Below, piece by piece: positions 35,201 to 43,137 of a stretch of 64,000 nucleotides of DNA. The DNA is from Phycisphaerae bacterium. GTDB lineage: Bacteria; Planctomycetota; Phycisphaerae; Sedimentisphaerales; Anaerobacaceae. The translations under genes and the position numbers were made by a program. The first letter of the stretch is position 1, and the number at the start of each line of letters is the position of its first letter. The notes under the pieces are model-generated. The model saw only the letters and a program-made list of their open reading frames with translations, was not told the DNA's origin and did not search any database. Where the stretch lies: the NCBI GenBank assembly GCA_026386805.1, contig JAPLMX010000206.1, positions 1-64,000 on the forward strand, written 5' to 3'.

Positions 35201-35443
35201 GGCCGCCGGAGAAACGCAGGATGACGGTCTCATTGTCGAGAGGAAGCATCGGGGTTGCTTGGCTTTGGCTGTTCGTGTCGCGGGCATCTTGCCCTCGAAT
35301 CGCGGGCAGGATGCCCGCGACACGCAAGGGCGGGACGCCCTCGCTACGAAGGAGACCATCGCCAATCCTTCGGCAAGCTCAGGAGAGGCGCTGCGCTTGA
35401 CGCTGCCACCCGGAGAGTGTTCACCTTCTTGACGGTTTCTCAG
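35201..35443. repeat. Repeat mosaic with 49-bp GGCATCTTGCC hairpin
   Basis: The palindrome at 35275-35323 has 14-bp perfect arms (GTGTCGCGGGCATC / GATGCCCGCGACAC) around a TTGCCC...GGGCAG inner stem. GGCGGGACGCCC and a TTCGGCAAGCTCAGG piece follow, then CTTGACGCTGCCACCCGGAG, which recurs inverted near 57585-57603. Confidence 0.7.
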
Positions 35444-36004
35444 ATGATTACAGAAGCAATAAGGGAATACGTGTCGAATGAGTGCAATAGTAGCAAGAAT
35501 GCCTTTGGTCCGGCGTTCTTCGAGGAGCATTTGTCGGTTGTGGCGGAGTATGCCACGGAGTTGGGGAAGGCGTTCGGGGCGGATTTGGAGATCATTCAAT
35601 TGGCGGCCTGGCTGCATGACATTTCCGCCGTTCAGGATTTTGCGGCTCTGCCCAGACACCCTGCCTTGGGTGCGGAGATCACTCGAAAGCTACTGCAAGA
35701 GAAGGACTATCCATCTGAACGGATCGAGCGTGTGGCGAAGTGCATTGCTTCGCATTCGACGCCGGTGCAGATCGGCAACGGACCGCTTGAAGAAGTGTAC
35801 GTGTCGAACGCCGATGCGATGTCGCAGATCGTCAAGCCCGCCTACTGGTTCTACTATGTGTTCCAGGTCCGCCAGTTCAGCTTCGCAGAAGGCTGGGACT
35901 GGCTCCGCCAGCGAGTGGAGAGCAACTGGGCGGCGCTGATCCCGCCGGCCAAGGAGATCATTGAGAACGAATATCGCTTAGTGAGAGAGACTCTCGTGCT
36001 ATAG
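35444..36004 (+). CDS. HD-domain phosphohydrolase
   Basis: A 186-residue cytoplasmic protein with an HD domain spanning most of its length. Metal ligands are H29 (FFEEHL), H58-D59 (AAWLHDIS), H72 (RHPALGAE), H104 (IASHSTP) and D124 (NADAMSQI). This pattern is typical of HDIG-like metal-dependent phosphohydrolases of unknown substrate. The ATG at 35444 is used because the sequence before it belongs to the repeat mosaic, although no clear ribosome site is seen. It faces the M14 gene, with 7 bp between the stops. Confidence 0.85.
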   Translation: MITEAIREYVSNECNSSKNAFGPAFFEEHLSVVAEYATELGKAFGADLEIIQLAAWLHDISAVQDFAALPRHPALGAEITRKLLQEKDYPSERIERVAKCIASHSTPVQIGNGPLEEVYVSNADAMSQIVKPAYWFYYVFQVRQFSFAEGWDWLRQRVESNWAALIPPAKEIIENEYRLVRETLVL

Positions 36005-36011
36005 CCGATGG

Positions 36012-37166
36012 TCAGTGCTTTTTGCCGATCTCGTGCTGCAACATGGCTTCGTAAAGCGACAACTGGATGTCCAGGATCTGGTCGAGCGTGACTTCGCAGT
36101 TGCCCCGGATGCCGTGCGGGCATTCGAACGTGAAGCTGCCTGCCCCGCAGACGTGGTAGAGGGCACTGGTGAGATTGAAGGAATCCGGGTTCTTGCCGCC
36201 TTCGGGACGCACCTCGAAGAGTCCGCCGAAAGGCAGTTGCCGCTCGCTGAGAAGGGCGTAACACTCCTTGGCCAGGGATCGGATATCTTGCTGGATTTCG
36301 GTCGTGACGTAGGCCGGCCGCAGGGCGGCGGGCTTCGATTCGTGGCTATGGAGCGAGACGGCCAGGTCCGGGCCTTCTTCGCGGGCGACCTTGAGAAGGG
36401 CGGCGGACTCCGGCCCCATCGGAGCGAAGAACTCGTCGTGCATCGGATTGATGCCGCGATCGTTGAAATAGCAGCCGAGGAAACGGACGTTGTCGCCCAC
36501 CATCGGATGCTGCCGTTTGCACTGGGGCCAGTCGCAGAACGTGTCGTCCGTCCAGGTGCCCTGGCCCCAGAACCGCAGGTCGTCGTCGCCCATGCCGGTG
36601 AGGGACCGAGGCTCGAAGCGGGCCGTGCCGTCCGGGTTGCCCGCCGGGAGGATTAGGAGCCGGCACTGGCCGCCGAGTTGCCGCAGCTTCTCCTGGCTTT
36701 TGCCACGCAGGTCCTTGCCGGTCTCCATGATCTGGACCAGGTTGACCAGGCCGGTGAGACCTTCGACTTCATGGCCGTGTACGGGGCCGAGGAACAGAAT
36801 GACGGGCTTCTTCCTCGCGGCTTTGTCCATGTAGGCGGCGGGGTCCTGCCCGCCTATCGCTGAGTTGAAGTTCGCCTTGTGGGCGACGGTCTCCCTGTCG
36901 CCATAAGTGACCATGTAAATCGGTCTGCCGCCCGGCGTTGTGGCGAGGACGGTCAGCCTGCCTTGCTCCAGGTGCTCGAAGCGAGAGGCCAACCCTTTCA
37001 CGTCCCCGATCCAGAAGTCCGGCAACGGATGGTCGGGAATCCTGGCTTTCGCCTGCGCATAGGTCATGTGGTCCACACGATTCGTGGCTTTATCCGTCTG
37101 TGCGAAGCCTGTCGAAAGCACTATCGAAATGAGTATGATGACTATTTTGAGCGTCTGCTTGTCCAT
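36012..37166 (-). CDS. M14-family zinc carboxypeptidase-like protein
   Basis: A 384-residue exported peptidase. The signal peptide is MDKQTLKIVIILISIVLSTGFA. The zinc site is H130-x-x-E133 (GPVHGHEVEG) with H273 or H275 (SLHSHES), and E348 (TFECPHG) is the likely catalytic Glu. GNPDGTARF is also typical. It may trim peptides or peptidoglycan stems; substrate is unknown. The ATG at 37166 has GGAG 8 bases before it; a longer frame from 37208 would bury the signal peptide. It lies downstream of the sulfatase on the same strand with a 60-bp gap. Confidence 0.85.
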   Translation of the reverse strand: MDKQTLKIVIILISIVLSTGFAQTDKATNRVDHMTYAQAKARIPDHPLPDFWIGDVKGLASRFEHLEQGRLTVLATTPGGRPIYMVTYGDRETVAHKANFNSAIGGQDPAAYMDKAARKKPVILFLGPVHGHEVEGLTGLVNLVQIMETGKDLRGKSQEKLRQLGGQCRLLILPAGNPDGTARFEPRSLTGMGDDDLRFWGQGTWTDDTFCDWPQCKRQHPMVGDNVRFLGCYFNDRGINPMHDEFFAPMGPESAALLKVAREEGPDLAVSLHSHESKPAALRPAYVTTEIQQDIRSLAKECYALLSERQLPFGGLFEVRPEGGKNPDSFNLTSALYHVCGAGSFTFECPHGIRGNCEVTLDQILDIQLSLYEAMLQHEIGKKH

Positions 37167-37226
37167 CTTCGTCTCCTGAGCACGGTCAAACAAGTTTGGC
37201 CGTGCCACCCGGCGTCGCGAGAATTA

Positions 37227-38729
37227 TCAACCCAGCAGCTTCTTCTCCCACCACTTGAGGTATTCCTCATCGGACACATTCGGCGACAGGCCTCTCTGTT
37301 CCATTTGCTTTTTGTACGATTCGGTCATGTCGTTCTGCCAATAGGCGACCACCTTCGGGTCTTCGGGCTGCTCGCCCCGGTCGCCGGTTGTCTTGATCCA
37401 GTCGTCCAGTTTCCGGCTGTGCTCGCGAAGAACGCCTCGGAGCTTGCGATCATCGGCCAGATTGTGCAGCTCGTGGGGATCGTTTTGCAGGTCGTACAGC
37501 TCTTCTTTCGGCCGGGTCGGGGCCATGAACAGTGCTTGCTCCGGCGTGAGCTTGCCCTCTTTATGCAGGACCTGCATCAACGTCAGCATCGGGTATTGGA
37601 GCTTCTTGTAGGCGTTGAACTGCGTGTACGGCCGGTCGGGGTAGTAGTTGCGGATGTACTTGTACCGCTTCGACCGCACGCAGCGGATGCGGTCCACCGT
37701 CCCGTCACAGCGGTCCCGGGCTGCGAAGATGTAATCTTGCTTCCTTTTTCCGGTGCCGAGGAAGCTGTGCCCCTGCATGTGCTGGGGCGGCTCGGCACCG
37801 GCGGCTTGGAGGCAGGTCGGCGCCAAATCGATCGAACTGATGAAGTCGTCCACGACTGTGCCGGGCTGGATATGCCCCGGCCAGCGGACAATTACTGGAA
37901 TGCGAATTCCCTCGTCGTAGAGCCACTGCTTGCCGCGAACGTGCGGCCGGCCGTGGTCGCCGAAATAGACCACGATGGTGTTGTCGGCCGCGCCTTCCTT
38001 TTCGAGCCATTGCAGGGCGACGCCGATTTGCGTGTCGAGGAGCTGGATGGATTCGAGGTAGTCGGCCCAGTCCCGCCGGGCGATGGGGTGGTCGGGGTAG
38101 TAGGGTGGCAGCGTGACTTTGCCGGGATCGATGGGGTTCTTCTTGTCCCGCTGGAAGGCGCGGTGCGTATAGTTGAAGTTGATCTGGGCGAAAAAGGGTT
38201 GCCCCGGCTGCCGCTGCGACCAGTCGGTGCCGTCAAACGGTCGAGTCATGTACATGAAGTTCCAGTCGGTCTTGCCTTCCTGCTTGTAGTTGAGCCCGGC
38301 ACAGTTGCACCGGAAATAGCCCGCATGCCGGAAGTACTCGGTGACCAGCATGACGGGGTTCGGGAGCAGGTAGCCGTCGTCGCGATGGCTGCGGTGATTG
38401 TGGGCGCCGATGCTCGTCTGGTACATCCCCGTCATGATCGCCGAGCGGGACGCGGAACAGACCGGGCCGGTGACGAACGCGCTCGTGTACCTGGCCCCTT
38501 CGCCGGCGAGCTTGTCCAGGTTCGGGGTCTTGACGAGCGGATTGCCGTAACAGCCCAAGTCGGGCGACGTGTCCTCCGAGATTAGCCAGAGGATATTGGG
38601 ACGGCCCTGGGCCTGTAGCATCCGTGCGTGAGCGGCATTGGGTGAAGCTTGCTTGCGGTCTGTCGAGCATCCGGCCAGCAGTGCCGCTGTCCCACAGCCG
38701 ACCGTTTTCAGAAAGTCCCGGCGTTTCAT
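37227..38729 (-). CDS. Tat-exported lipoprotein sulfatase (S1 family)
   Basis: A 500-residue type I sulfatase. The N-terminus is both a twin-arginine signal (KRRDFLK) and a lipobox (LLAG-C21), so a folded, membrane-anchored periplasmic enzyme is expected. The active-site motif is C91-S-A-S-R95 (PVCSASRSAIMTG), where Cys is converted to formylglycine by an FGE-type enzyme not seen in this window. Metal ligands include D53 (SEDTSP) and D-H in YFGDHGRPH. Sulfatases are numerous in planctomycetes and act on sulfated polysaccharides. With the GH106 and esterase genes it suggests a glycan-use locus. Confidence 0.94.
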   Translation of the reverse strand: MKRRDFLKTVGCGTAALLAGCSTDRKQASPNAAHARMLQAQGRPNILWLISEDTSPDLGCYGNPLVKTPNLDKLAGEGARYTSAFVTGPVCSASRSAIMTGMYQTSIGAHNHRSHRDDGYLLPNPVMLVTEYFRHAGYFRCNCAGLNYKQEGKTDWNFMYMTRPFDGTDWSQRQPGQPFFAQINFNYTHRAFQRDKKNPIDPGKVTLPPYYPDHPIARRDWADYLESIQLLDTQIGVALQWLEKEGAADNTIVVYFGDHGRPHVRGKQWLYDEGIRIPVIVRWPGHIQPGTVVDDFISSIDLAPTCLQAAGAEPPQHMQGHSFLGTGKRKQDYIFAARDRCDGTVDRIRCVRSKRYKYIRNYYPDRPYTQFNAYKKLQYPMLTLMQVLHKEGKLTPEQALFMAPTRPKEELYDLQNDPHELHNLADDRKLRGVLREHSRKLDDWIKTTGDRGEQPEDPKVVAYWQNDMTESYKKQMEQRGLSPNVSDEEYLKWWEKKLLG

Positions 38730-38774
38730 CCGTGTGCCCCCTTGGGATTGACTATTTGCTATTTACGATTAACC

Positions 38775-38853
38775 ATAGCATGAGCATCTTGCCCATGAAC
38801 AACACGGCCAAAGCCTGCCCCGAGCGAAGCCGAGGGGATGGCCGTGCTACTAT
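38775..38853. repeat. Stem-loop repeat with GCATCTTGCCCATG core
   Basis: It starts ATAGCATGAGCATCTTGCCC and contains the pairing arms CACGGCCA (38803-38810) and TGGCCGTG (38839-38846) around CCCCGAGCGAAGCCGAGGGG. It ends TGCTACTAT. It lies between the sulfatase start and the pyrD stop. An AATCGTAAATAGCAAATAG motif (minus strand) adjoins it at 38748-38772. Confidence 0.65.
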
Positions 38854-39788
38854 GCGAGCGAGCCGACGAGATCGGCGAGCCGCGCCACATTGTGCCGGAC
38901 GCAGTACGCTTCGATGCCGTCGATGATCCGGACCGCAGAATCGGGCTGAATGAAACTGGCAGTGCCGACCGCCACGGCCGAGGCGCCCGCGATGAGGAAC
39001 TCGATGGCGTCCGAGGCCGTGCGAATCCCGCCGAGGCCGAGGATAGGAATGCCCGCTTTCTTCGCGACCTCGTTGTAGACCTTGTTCACGAGATAGACGG
39101 CGATGGGCTTGACCGCCGGCCCGGACAGGCCGCCCGTGCGATTGGCCAGCACGGGCCTGCGCGTCTCGATGTCGATGACCATCGCCGTGAAGGTGTTGAT
39201 AAGGCTCAGGGCGTTCGCCCCGGCCTCGACCGCCGCACGGGCGATGACGCTGATATCCGTCACCGCCGGTGCGAGCTTGACGCTGAGAATCCTGTCGCCG
39301 GCGGCCTTGCGGACGGCCGACGTGATCTCCTTGACTTGCTCGGGGTCGCGTCCAAAGCTGATGCCGCCTTTGGCCACGTTCGGGCAACTGATATTCAGCT
39401 CGAAGCCGGCAATCGCCTTTTCGGACGCCAGCCGCTCGACCACGGCCACGTAGTCATCGATCCGCTCGCCCGCGACATTCACAAACACCGGCACGGACAT
39501 CCGGGCAATGACGGGCAGCTTCTCGGCGACGAAGCGCTCCAGCCCTACGTTGGCCAAACCGATAGCGTTGAGCATCCCGGCGTCCGTCTCGACGATTCGC
39601 GGCGCGGGATTGCCTTTGCGCGGCTGGAGCGTGATGCTCTTGGTGATGAAACCGCCCAGCCGGTTGACGTCCATGAAGTCCGCCAGCTCATCGCCGTAGC
39701 CGCACGTCCCCGACGCCGTAAAGACCGGGTTCGCCAGCCGCCGCCCTGCAAAGTCCACCGAAATGTCAACTTCTCTCTTCTTCGCCAT
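38850..39788 (-). CDS. pyrD: Dihydroorotate dehydrogenase B, catalytic subunit
   Basis: Oxidises dihydroorotate to orotate in pyrimidine synthesis, with FMN. The 312-residue protein has ASGTCGYG, K50 (ITKSIT), NAIGLAN and the catalytic C135 in LNISCPNVAKGG. That cysteine marks the class 1 enzymes; class 2 uses serine. GLGGIRTASDAIEFL and AVAVGTAS form the phosphate site. Its start overlaps the end of pyrK by 23 bases, as expected for the PyrK-PyrD heterotetramer that passes electrons to NAD+. Confidence 0.96.
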   Translation of the reverse strand: MAKKREVDISVDFAGRRLANPVFTASGTCGYGDELADFMDVNRLGGFITKSITLQPRKGNPAPRIVETDAGMLNAIGLANVGLERFVAEKLPVIARMSVPVFVNVAGERIDDYVAVVERLASEKAIAGFELNISCPNVAKGGISFGRDPEQVKEITSAVRKAAGDRILSVKLAPAVTDISVIARAAVEAGANALSLINTFTAMVIDIETRRPVLANRTGGLSGPAVKPIAVYLVNKVYNEVAKKAGIPILGLGGIRTASDAIEFLIAGASAVAVGTASFIQPDSAVRIIDGIEAYCVRHNVARLADLVGSLA

Positions 39789-40830
39789 GCTCCAGTGCTT
39801 CGAGTATCCGGGCCTCGTCCACGGTCGGACTGGCTAGCCCCTCTTTGATAGCTCTGGCCAACCCTACTTCTTCAACGACCTGGATTGGTGGGTCAAAAAC
39901 CACGGTTCGCGAGTCGAAGACGGGGCCGTCCTGGCAGCAGAGCTTGTAGACTGTCTCGTTCGAGCCTTCGACCCGGCACTCGACGGCGCAGCTTTGGCAG
40001 ACGCCGATGCCGCAGGCCATCCGCCGCTCCATGCTGACTTGGCAGTCGATGTTCCGCTGCGCCGCGAGCTTCGCGGTGGCCGCCAGCATGGGCTCCGGGC
40101 CGCACGCGTAAATGACGGTTCCCTCCGCCGACCAGTTTCGCTGCTCATCCAGCCATTGAGCGAGCCGCTCGGTGACGAAACCCCTGTACCCTGCGGAGCC
40201 ATCGTCCGTGGCCACGGCCGAGGGAATCCCCAGTCGCGCCAACGCCGGCACAAAGGAATCGACACGCTCCGGCATCTCCTCGAATTGGCCTTCGAACGGC
40301 AGCGCTTGGGCGGTCTTGGCGCCGATGAAGGCAATGACGTTCGTGCCGGGATACTCGGCCTTGAGGAGCTTGGCGAGGCAGCGGATCGGCGGGGCGCCCA
40401 TGCCGCCCACGACCAGCAAGGCCAGGCGCTTGCCTGGCGGCACCGAGAATCCGTTGCCCAGCGGCCCGAGGAAGCTGAGCGAATCACCACGGCTGAGCGT
40501 AGTCAATCGCACCGACGCCGGTCCCAGCACGCAGTAGAGAAGCTCGGCGGTGGTTCTGTCCGGACCGGCCGTCACATCGGCAAAGCTGAAGGGCCGGCGC
40601 AGCAGGATATTTCGCCTGGAGGCGTCGCGCAGGTCCGGCGCGATCAAGTCCTCCGCGGGCAGGCCCAGGTGCGAGACATCCACCTGCACGAACTGCCCCG
40701 GCTGGAACTCCGCGAACGCCGCCGCACCGGCACCGGTGAACTCCAGGTCTATTGTCCAGAAGCACTCGCGGATGCGCCGATTGGACGTGACCGTCGCCGT
40801 GAACACGCCTTTGGACTTGTTATTCACCAT
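39766..40830 (-). CDS. pyrK: Dihydroorotate dehydrogenase B, electron-transfer subunit
   Basis: A 354-residue ferredoxin-reductase-like protein that links PyrD to NAD+ through FAD and a [2Fe-2S] cluster. FAD contacts are RRPFSFAD; the NAD side has VVGGMGAPP and YACGPEPML. The cluster cysteines are in CGIGVCQSCAVEC and CCQDGPVF. About 60 C-terminal residues after the last cysteine (VVEEVGLARAIK...) go beyond the usual 250-270-residue length. It is 43 bp downstream of the galactokinase-like gene, across an AT-rich AAATCGTAAAT spacer. Confidence 0.94.
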   Translation of the reverse strand: MVNNKSKGVFTATVTSNRRIRECFWTIDLEFTGAGAAAFAEFQPGQFVQVDVSHLGLPAEDLIAPDLRDASRRNILLRRPFSFADVTAGPDRTTAELLYCVLGPASVRLTTLSRGDSLSFLGPLGNGFSVPPGKRLALLVVGGMGAPPIRCLAKLLKAEYPGTNVIAFIGAKTAQALPFEGQFEEMPERVDSFVPALARLGIPSAVATDDGSAGYRGFVTERLAQWLDEQRNWSAEGTVIYACGPEPMLAATAKLAAQRNIDCQVSMERRMACGIGVCQSCAVECRVEGSNETVYKLCCQDGPVFDSRTVVFDPPIQVVEEVGLARAIKEGLASPTVDEARILEALEHGEEERS

Positions 40831-40872
40831 GCGTACGCTGAATCATAATTTGTAAATTGTAAATCGTAAATT

Positions 40873-42117
40873 TCAAAGCAGGTCCTCGTAGACCCAGACA
40901 CCGTCCACGACCTTGCAGACGTGTACGGCGGATTTGTCCTTGTAGGCGGGGCGGCTGCGCGGATAGGCGGCTTCTACCGCCTTCTTGACGGCATCGACGG
41001 CTTCGGCCCGGACCAGTGCGCCCGAGGCGCCTTTGTCGCCGCCTCCCAGCATTCGCTCGCCGAGCACGCCCGGCACGGTGCGAACGGCGTCGCACATTGT
41101 CTCCAGCTCCGGCCCGGAGATCTTATAGTCGTCGCGCAGGCCGAGGCCATCCTGCCGGAAGATCTCGCCGACGGTCTCGATCTTGCCGGCCCGCCAGGCT
41201 TCCATCATCTTGTAGAATCGTTGCTGCGCGTGGTAGATGTAGTTGAGCCGGTCGCAGTGGTTGGGGTGGCCGGAGCCGAACTGGTCCATGATCTTGTGGT
41301 AGAGGGCCTCGTCTTTGATGTCGGCCAGACAGGTGATCTTGAAGCCGGCCTTTTGGAGGATGCCGACCAGCTCTTCACACTCCCGCCGGCGCACCGCGTA
41401 GGTTGATTTCTCCAGGCCCGGCCGGTCCGTGCCCGTGTCGAGGACGACGATGCGAAAGTCCGTCGCCCCTTTGCCGATGGGCACGTACTCAATGGAGCGG
41501 TCCTTCGGGTTGTAATAGGTCCCCATGCCCTCTTTGGCGAACAGGACCATCGTTTGATCGAGCTTGCCGCAAGGCGAGCCGATGTAGTCGTTCTCGACCG
41601 CCTGGGCCAGATCGACGATCTGCACCTTCTTCTCGACCTCAATACCATTCACATCGAAGAGCGACAGGATGAGGTTGACGCACAGCGACGCCGAGCGGCT
41701 CATGCCGCCGCCGGGGATATTGCCGAACAGGACGCCGTCGATGCCCTGTTTGAGCCTGAACCCTTCACGCTTGAGGATGTAGTCGATCCCATAGGGGAAC
41801 CGGCCCCAGGTCTCGGCGACGGCCGCCGACTTGGGCGCCGGGACCTTGCCGATGGTATACTCAATCCGGCCGTCCTTCGGGAAGTTGCCGCTGAAGAGCC
41901 GGACCTTGTTCGTGCCGTTGGGCTTGTAGGCGAGCCAGATGAATCGATCCGTCCCCACGCCGAACAGCTCCGTGCCATTGTAATCGCCGTGCTCGACGCC
42001 CAGGCAGAACCGCGACGAGGTCCGCCGCATCTTGCCGCCGGCGATGCCGATCTTGTTTTCCTTCGCCAACTGCCGGAGCTTCTCCACCGCTGTTTGGTCT
42101 TCCCTTGCCAACTCCAT
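40873..42117 (-). CDS. GHMP kinase, galactokinase-like
   Basis: A 414-residue ATP-dependent sugar kinase. LGVEHGDYNGTELF matches the galactokinase signature (usually GEHTDYNGG, so partly diverged). The GHMP phosphate loop is NIPGGGMSRSASL. SPCGKLDQTMVLF and ERMLGGGDKGASGA are the equivalents of CGIMDQ and the C-terminal glycine loop. The altered signature means galactose may not be the substrate. The start is put at ATG 42117 because AGAGG lies 5 bases upstream; a TTG at 42201 would place a perfect palindrome inside the coding region. pyrK follows, an unusual partner. Confidence 0.82.
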   Translation of the reverse strand: MELAREDQTAVEKLRQLAKENKIGIAGGKMRRTSSRFCLGVEHGDYNGTELFGVGTDRFIWLAYKPNGTNKVRLFSGNFPKDGRIEYTIGKVPAPKSAAVAETWGRFPYGIDYILKREGFRLKQGIDGVLFGNIPGGGMSRSASLCVNLILSLFDVNGIEVEKKVQIVDLAQAVENDYIGSPCGKLDQTMVLFAKEGMGTYYNPKDRSIEYVPIGKGATDFRIVVLDTGTDRPGLEKSTYAVRRRECEELVGILQKAGFKITCLADIKDEALYHKIMDQFGSGHPNHCDRLNYIYHAQQRFYKMMEAWRAGKIETVGEIFRQDGLGLRDDYKISGPELETMCDAVRTVPGVLGERMLGGGDKGASGALVRAEAVDAVKKAVEAAYPRSRPAYKDKSAVHVCKVVDGVWVYEDLL

Positions 42118-42148
42118 CCCGACCTCTGCACAAAAGGGTTTCTCATTC

Positions 42149-42186
42149 GCATGCACTATGACGACGCTGCTGACTATAGTGCATGC
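42149..42186 (-). promoter_or_regulatory. 11-bp perfect palindrome upstream of the galactokinase-like gene (possible operator)
   Basis: GCATGCACTAT (42149-42159) and ATAGTGCATGC (42176-42186) are exact inverted repeats separated by 16 bp. They end 32 bp before the ATG. The arm length and position fit a repressor site or a leader hairpin. No regulator gene is adjacent. Confidence 0.5.
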
Positions 42187-42335
42187 GGGGCGAGCTATCA
42201 AGACTCAAATCGAGGTGCAGGGCCGTTCCTGCGCGAGCGTCTGGGCCGGTCACGAGATTCTTGGCACGGTTCAAGTCAGGGTGACAGCGGATGACCGGTC
42301 AGCCCCTTGGCGGGGCTCTTGCCGCACGGTTGCAG

Positions 42336-42454
42336 GAGGCGGTTCAGTGGGGTAGGCGGATGGGAGTTCTCGTACCGGCGGCGCTTTTGCGTCGTAACCT
42401 GTAGCGCCACCCGATCCTCATGCGGTTCATGGCCGGAAAGACCTTACACCGGCC
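42336..42454 (+). repeat. GGTTCAG...GGTTCATGG structured element, copy 1
   Basis: Starts GGCGGTTCAGTGGGG and reaches CGGTTCATGGCCGG. The stem GGCCGG (42431-42436) / CCGGCC (42449-42454) encloses a 12-base loop. The two other copies keep the loop length and the pairing. Confidence 0.65.
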
Positions 42455-42540
42455 ATCAGCGGAACGCTCCGCGGCTGATGAGGAGGGTGGCCGCCTCGCT
42501 GCGGATTCTTTGAGTGAGGCAGTCGGTCTCGTCCATCCAT

Positions 42541-42668
42541 GGCCGGTCCGTTGTGTTTCCGGCCATGAACCGCCCAACCGCTCGGCCGGGTTCGAAGGTT
42601 CGACGCCCAGAGCCCCCTGCGATCTGGAACCGGGACGATTCGCCCCCCTGAACCGCCATCTTCTCCGC
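42541..42668 (-). repeat. GGTTCAG...GGTTCATGG structured element, copy 2 (inverted)
   Basis: The same element on the minus strand, tail-to-tail with copy 1. GGCGGTTCAGGGGGG lies at its far end (42643-42657). The stem GGCCGG / CCGGCC (42541-42546 and 42559-42564) again has a 12-base loop. Confidence 0.65.
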
Positions 42669-42794
42669 AGGCATTCCGGTGACCCTTTCCCTCCGGTGTT
42701 ACCCTCGCTTGAACCAAGCCAGATTCTTCCGCGTTCCTATTGACCCTCCCGCAGGAAGGGGTTAGAATCCCGGTCACGTGTGAAGGAGAATTCG

Positions 42795-42900
42795 ATGCAG
42801 GCGGCAGTCAGCTTCCATAACATGCGCCACCCCGGCCGAGAGGGCCGAAGCCCAGATCAACGCCTTCCTGGCCCATCTGACCGTCAAGGAGAAGTGTCCT
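42795..42900 (+). pseudogene. Integron-type tyrosine integrase relic (N-terminal fragment)
   Basis: FHNMRHP followed, after a one-base shift, by PAERAEAQINAFLAHLTVKE matches the N-terminal SAM-like domain of integron integrases (usually FHxKRHPAEMGEAEVNAFLTHLAV). Only about 35 residues survive and no catalytic domain is seen. It points the same way as the cassette that follows, as in the inverse integrons described in some spirochaetes and planctomycetes. The match is from memory of the family. Confidence 0.6.
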
Positions 42901-43030
42901 CAACCGTGGACCTTCCGGGGTTCGCAGCCCGGTGGACGGGCTTTGACAGGGAGGTTCTTATGCCGATCCGCATAACATGCCCAAATAAATGCCTGAACGG
43001 TCGGCAAGTCATTGAATCGACAGGCCTTAT

Positions 43031-43060
43031 GGCACCTTCGGCAGCAGATCCGAAGGTGTC
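43031..43060 (+). other. 11-bp hairpin between integrase relic and cassette
   Basis: GGCACCTTCGG (43031-43041) pairs with CCGAAGGTGTC (43050-43060), with one G-T wobble. A small CCGCAT / ATGCGG hairpin follows at 43085-43099. Together they may be what is left of an attachment site or an upstream attC. Confidence 0.4.
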
Positions 43061-43114
43061 TTATACGGGCACAAAAACCCAATTCCGCATCTTATGCGGT
43101 TCAATCTAATTATT

Positions 43115-43121
43115 GTTAGAC
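43115..43121 (+). other. Integron core site GTTAGAC (cassette 5' boundary)
   Basis: GTTAGAC fits the R' core consensus (GTTRRRY). It lies 16 bp before the cassette ATG and is the exact reverse complement of GTCTAAC found 10 bp after the cassette stop, as expected of one cassette's two core halves. Confidence 0.6.
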
Positions 43122-43137
43122 CTTTCTTGGACCGCTT

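Noticed and set aside
42580-42610. A tRNA T-arm-like GGGTTCGAAGGTTCGAC
   Set aside because: No acceptor, D or anticodon arm could be drawn around it; it is part of the GGTTCATGG repeat.
42780-43109. A 109-codon frame over the integrase relic
   Set aside because: Only a short part in a shifted frame resembles an integrase. The rest is unrelated, so it is treated as a relic, not a gene.
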